Below are positions 63,157 to 64,000 of a stretch of DNA of 64,000 nt, in pieces. The notes under the pieces are model-generated. The model searched no databases and was not told where the DNA came from. It was given only the letters and a program-made list of their open reading frames with translations. Numbering within the stretch: the first letter of the stretch is position 1; each line of letters opens with the position of its first letter. This stretch comes from UMGS1225 sp034086705 (GTDB lineage Bacteria; Bacillota; Clostridia; Oscillospirales; CAG-272), in assembly GCA_034086705.1 (NCBI GenBank), contig JAXDZV010000030.1, positions 106,879 to 170,878 on the forward strand, in the 5' to 3' direction. Made by a program: the position numbers and the translations under genes.

Positions 63157-64000
63157 TCAATGCGATCTGTCTTCCACAAAACCGGAAACCGCTTCTTTGA
63201 TTTCCTCTGCGTGTCCCGTCAGCAAATGCCCACCGCTTTCGAAGGAAATGAACGTGCAATTTGGGAATCTTGCTACCGCCTTCTCCGTTTCGATGTAGCT
63301 TGCCAGCTTATCATCCTTTGCGTGGAAAATCAGCGTGGGAACCTGTAAATCCTCAATCGGATACTCTCCAAAGTCCCTCGCCATATCGGGGTTGGTAACG
63401 GAAGCGTCCAGTATCACGCCGACTTTTCTATCGTTTATGGGCAGCATACTGTAAATGGTGGACGGCTCCATCCCCATGATCGGATCAAACATAGGGCTTA
63501 ACAGGAACATGATGTAATCGTTGCACAGGAACGGAGGCGGCCCGGCATATTCGGCATATTTCTCCGGCTTCTCCACAGGCGGCATGGCGGAGCAGTATAA
63601 AATCAGACCCTTCGCGCGCTGGGGATAATCAAGGGCAAATCGGATCGCGACGCTGCCGCCTGCCGATGTGGCCAGCAGGTAAACCTTGTCAATGCCCAGC
63701 TTATCCAGCAGCTCCACATAGGCTGCCGCCTGCCTGGCGGGCGTTCCGTCGCCGGAAACGTCGCTTCCCAGGTATCCGAACCGTGAGGGAGCGATGATCC
63801 GATAGTCAGAGCAAAAGTCCTTACAGGTGTCATAAGCCTGGTCATAGCCGCCGAAAATTCCGTGGACGGATAAAATCACCTCGCCCTCACCCGAATCGAC
63901 ATAGGTTATTTCGCCGTAGCTTAATGCCGCCGTCTGGGCATTGTAAGCGGCAAGACGGTTTTTGCTTTCTCTCACAGCCGCGCCGCATCGTATCCCCTGA
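63157..64000 (-). CDS. Alpha/beta hydrolase, 5' end outside window
   Basis: The frame is open to the right edge, with a possible GTG at 63975 but no stop before the boundary, so the real start, perhaps with a membrane anchor, may lie outside. Visible: oxyanion HGIFGG, nucleophile elbow ATSAGGS, the acid region FHAKDDKLASY, and the catalytic His in ESGGHLL. Serine hydrolase of the proline-iminopeptidase/haloperoxidase-like group. Stop at 63157. Confidence 0.8.
   Translation of the reverse strand, partial: QGIRCGAAVRESKNRLAAYNAQTAALSYGEITYVDSGEGEVILSVHGIFGGYDQAYDTCKDFCSDYRIIAPSRFGYLGSDVSGDGTPARQAAAYVELLDKLGIDKVYLLATSAGGSVAIRFALDYPQRAKGLILYCSAMPPVEKPEKYAEYAGPPPFLCNDYIMFLLSPMFDPIMGMEPSTIYSMLPINDRKVGVILDASVTNPDMARDFGEYPIEDLQVPTLIFHAKDDKLASYIETEKAVARFPNCTFISFESGGHLLTGHAEEIKEAVSGFVEDRSH

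Noticed and set aside
1..64000. CRISPR arrays, tRNA and rRNA genes
   Set aside because: No regularly spaced repeats and no cloverleaf or rRNA sequence seen; a tRNAscan-SE run would settle the tRNA point.

Overview
The window reads as a piece of chromosome from a Gram-positive, probably gut-dwelling Clostridia member of the Oscillospiraceae/Butyricicoccaceae kind. The reasons are gene content typical of Firmicutes (SigA-type promoters with TTGaca/TATAAT boxes, RNase J, YlxR/YlxQ next to NusA-InfB, WalJ-type MBL protein, T-box before tyrS, THF riboswitch before folT, DUF6062, radical SAM/DUF2344 pair), an S-layer-anchored GH16, GH65 and GH110 enzymes, and TnpV-type mobile-element debris. Assignment below class is inference. 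I saw no rRNA, tRNA or CRISPR array.

Layout, left to right. Positions 1-2222 (minus) hold a GH65 phosphorylase cut by the window edge. 2423-4959 (plus) is a radical SAM + DUF2344 pair. 5173-6864 (minus) is a secreted SLH-GH16 glucanase-like protein with a long leader. 7275-8018 is an alpha/beta hydrolase. 8079-9588 is tyrS under a T-box. 9801-11045 carries a DUF4190-like membrane protein and an Lgt-family protein. 11098-18487 (minus) is a DUF6062-asnA-pth-mfd-prsA-like run. 18586-19284 is a zinc-ribbon protein.

19320-31648 (minus) looks like one very long operon: zapA, U32 peptidase-family protein, dut, maf, mreB, mreC, thiI, rodA, holA, wecB, a THUMP methyltransferase and a membrane-anchored alpha/beta-hydrolase-fold protein that lacks the nucleophile serine. 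It joins cell division and elongation, DNA replication and RNA modification. 31821-32986 is a LytTR regulator with a LiaF-like membrane protein. 33676-38119 (minus) is parA-parB-serS followed by two membrane proteins, one with extracytoplasmic MORN repeats. 38198-39073 is class II fructose-bisphosphate aldolase, and 39327-40943 a membrane M23-like protein with a degenerate metal site.

The right half is mainly on the plus strand. It begins with the THF-riboswitch-controlled folT, a WalJ-like hydrolase, a kinase with an extra N-terminal domain, and RNase J. A four-gene Gld-like ABC system with ATGA overlaps follows (46599-51540), then rimP-nusA-ylxR-ylxQ-infB (51711-56553). Behind the infB terminator sits a pair of glycosidases (clan GH-D-like and GH110) for alpha-galactosides.

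From about 60.15 kb onwards the sequence is an accessory scar: a recombinase tail, a frameshifted TnpV, a frameshifted stalk-domain protein and an IS30-like transposase end. After it come membrane and hydrolase genes (PEMT/ICMT-like, a four-helix membrane protein, a CPBP protease broken by two frameshifts, an alpha/beta hydrolase running off the right edge).
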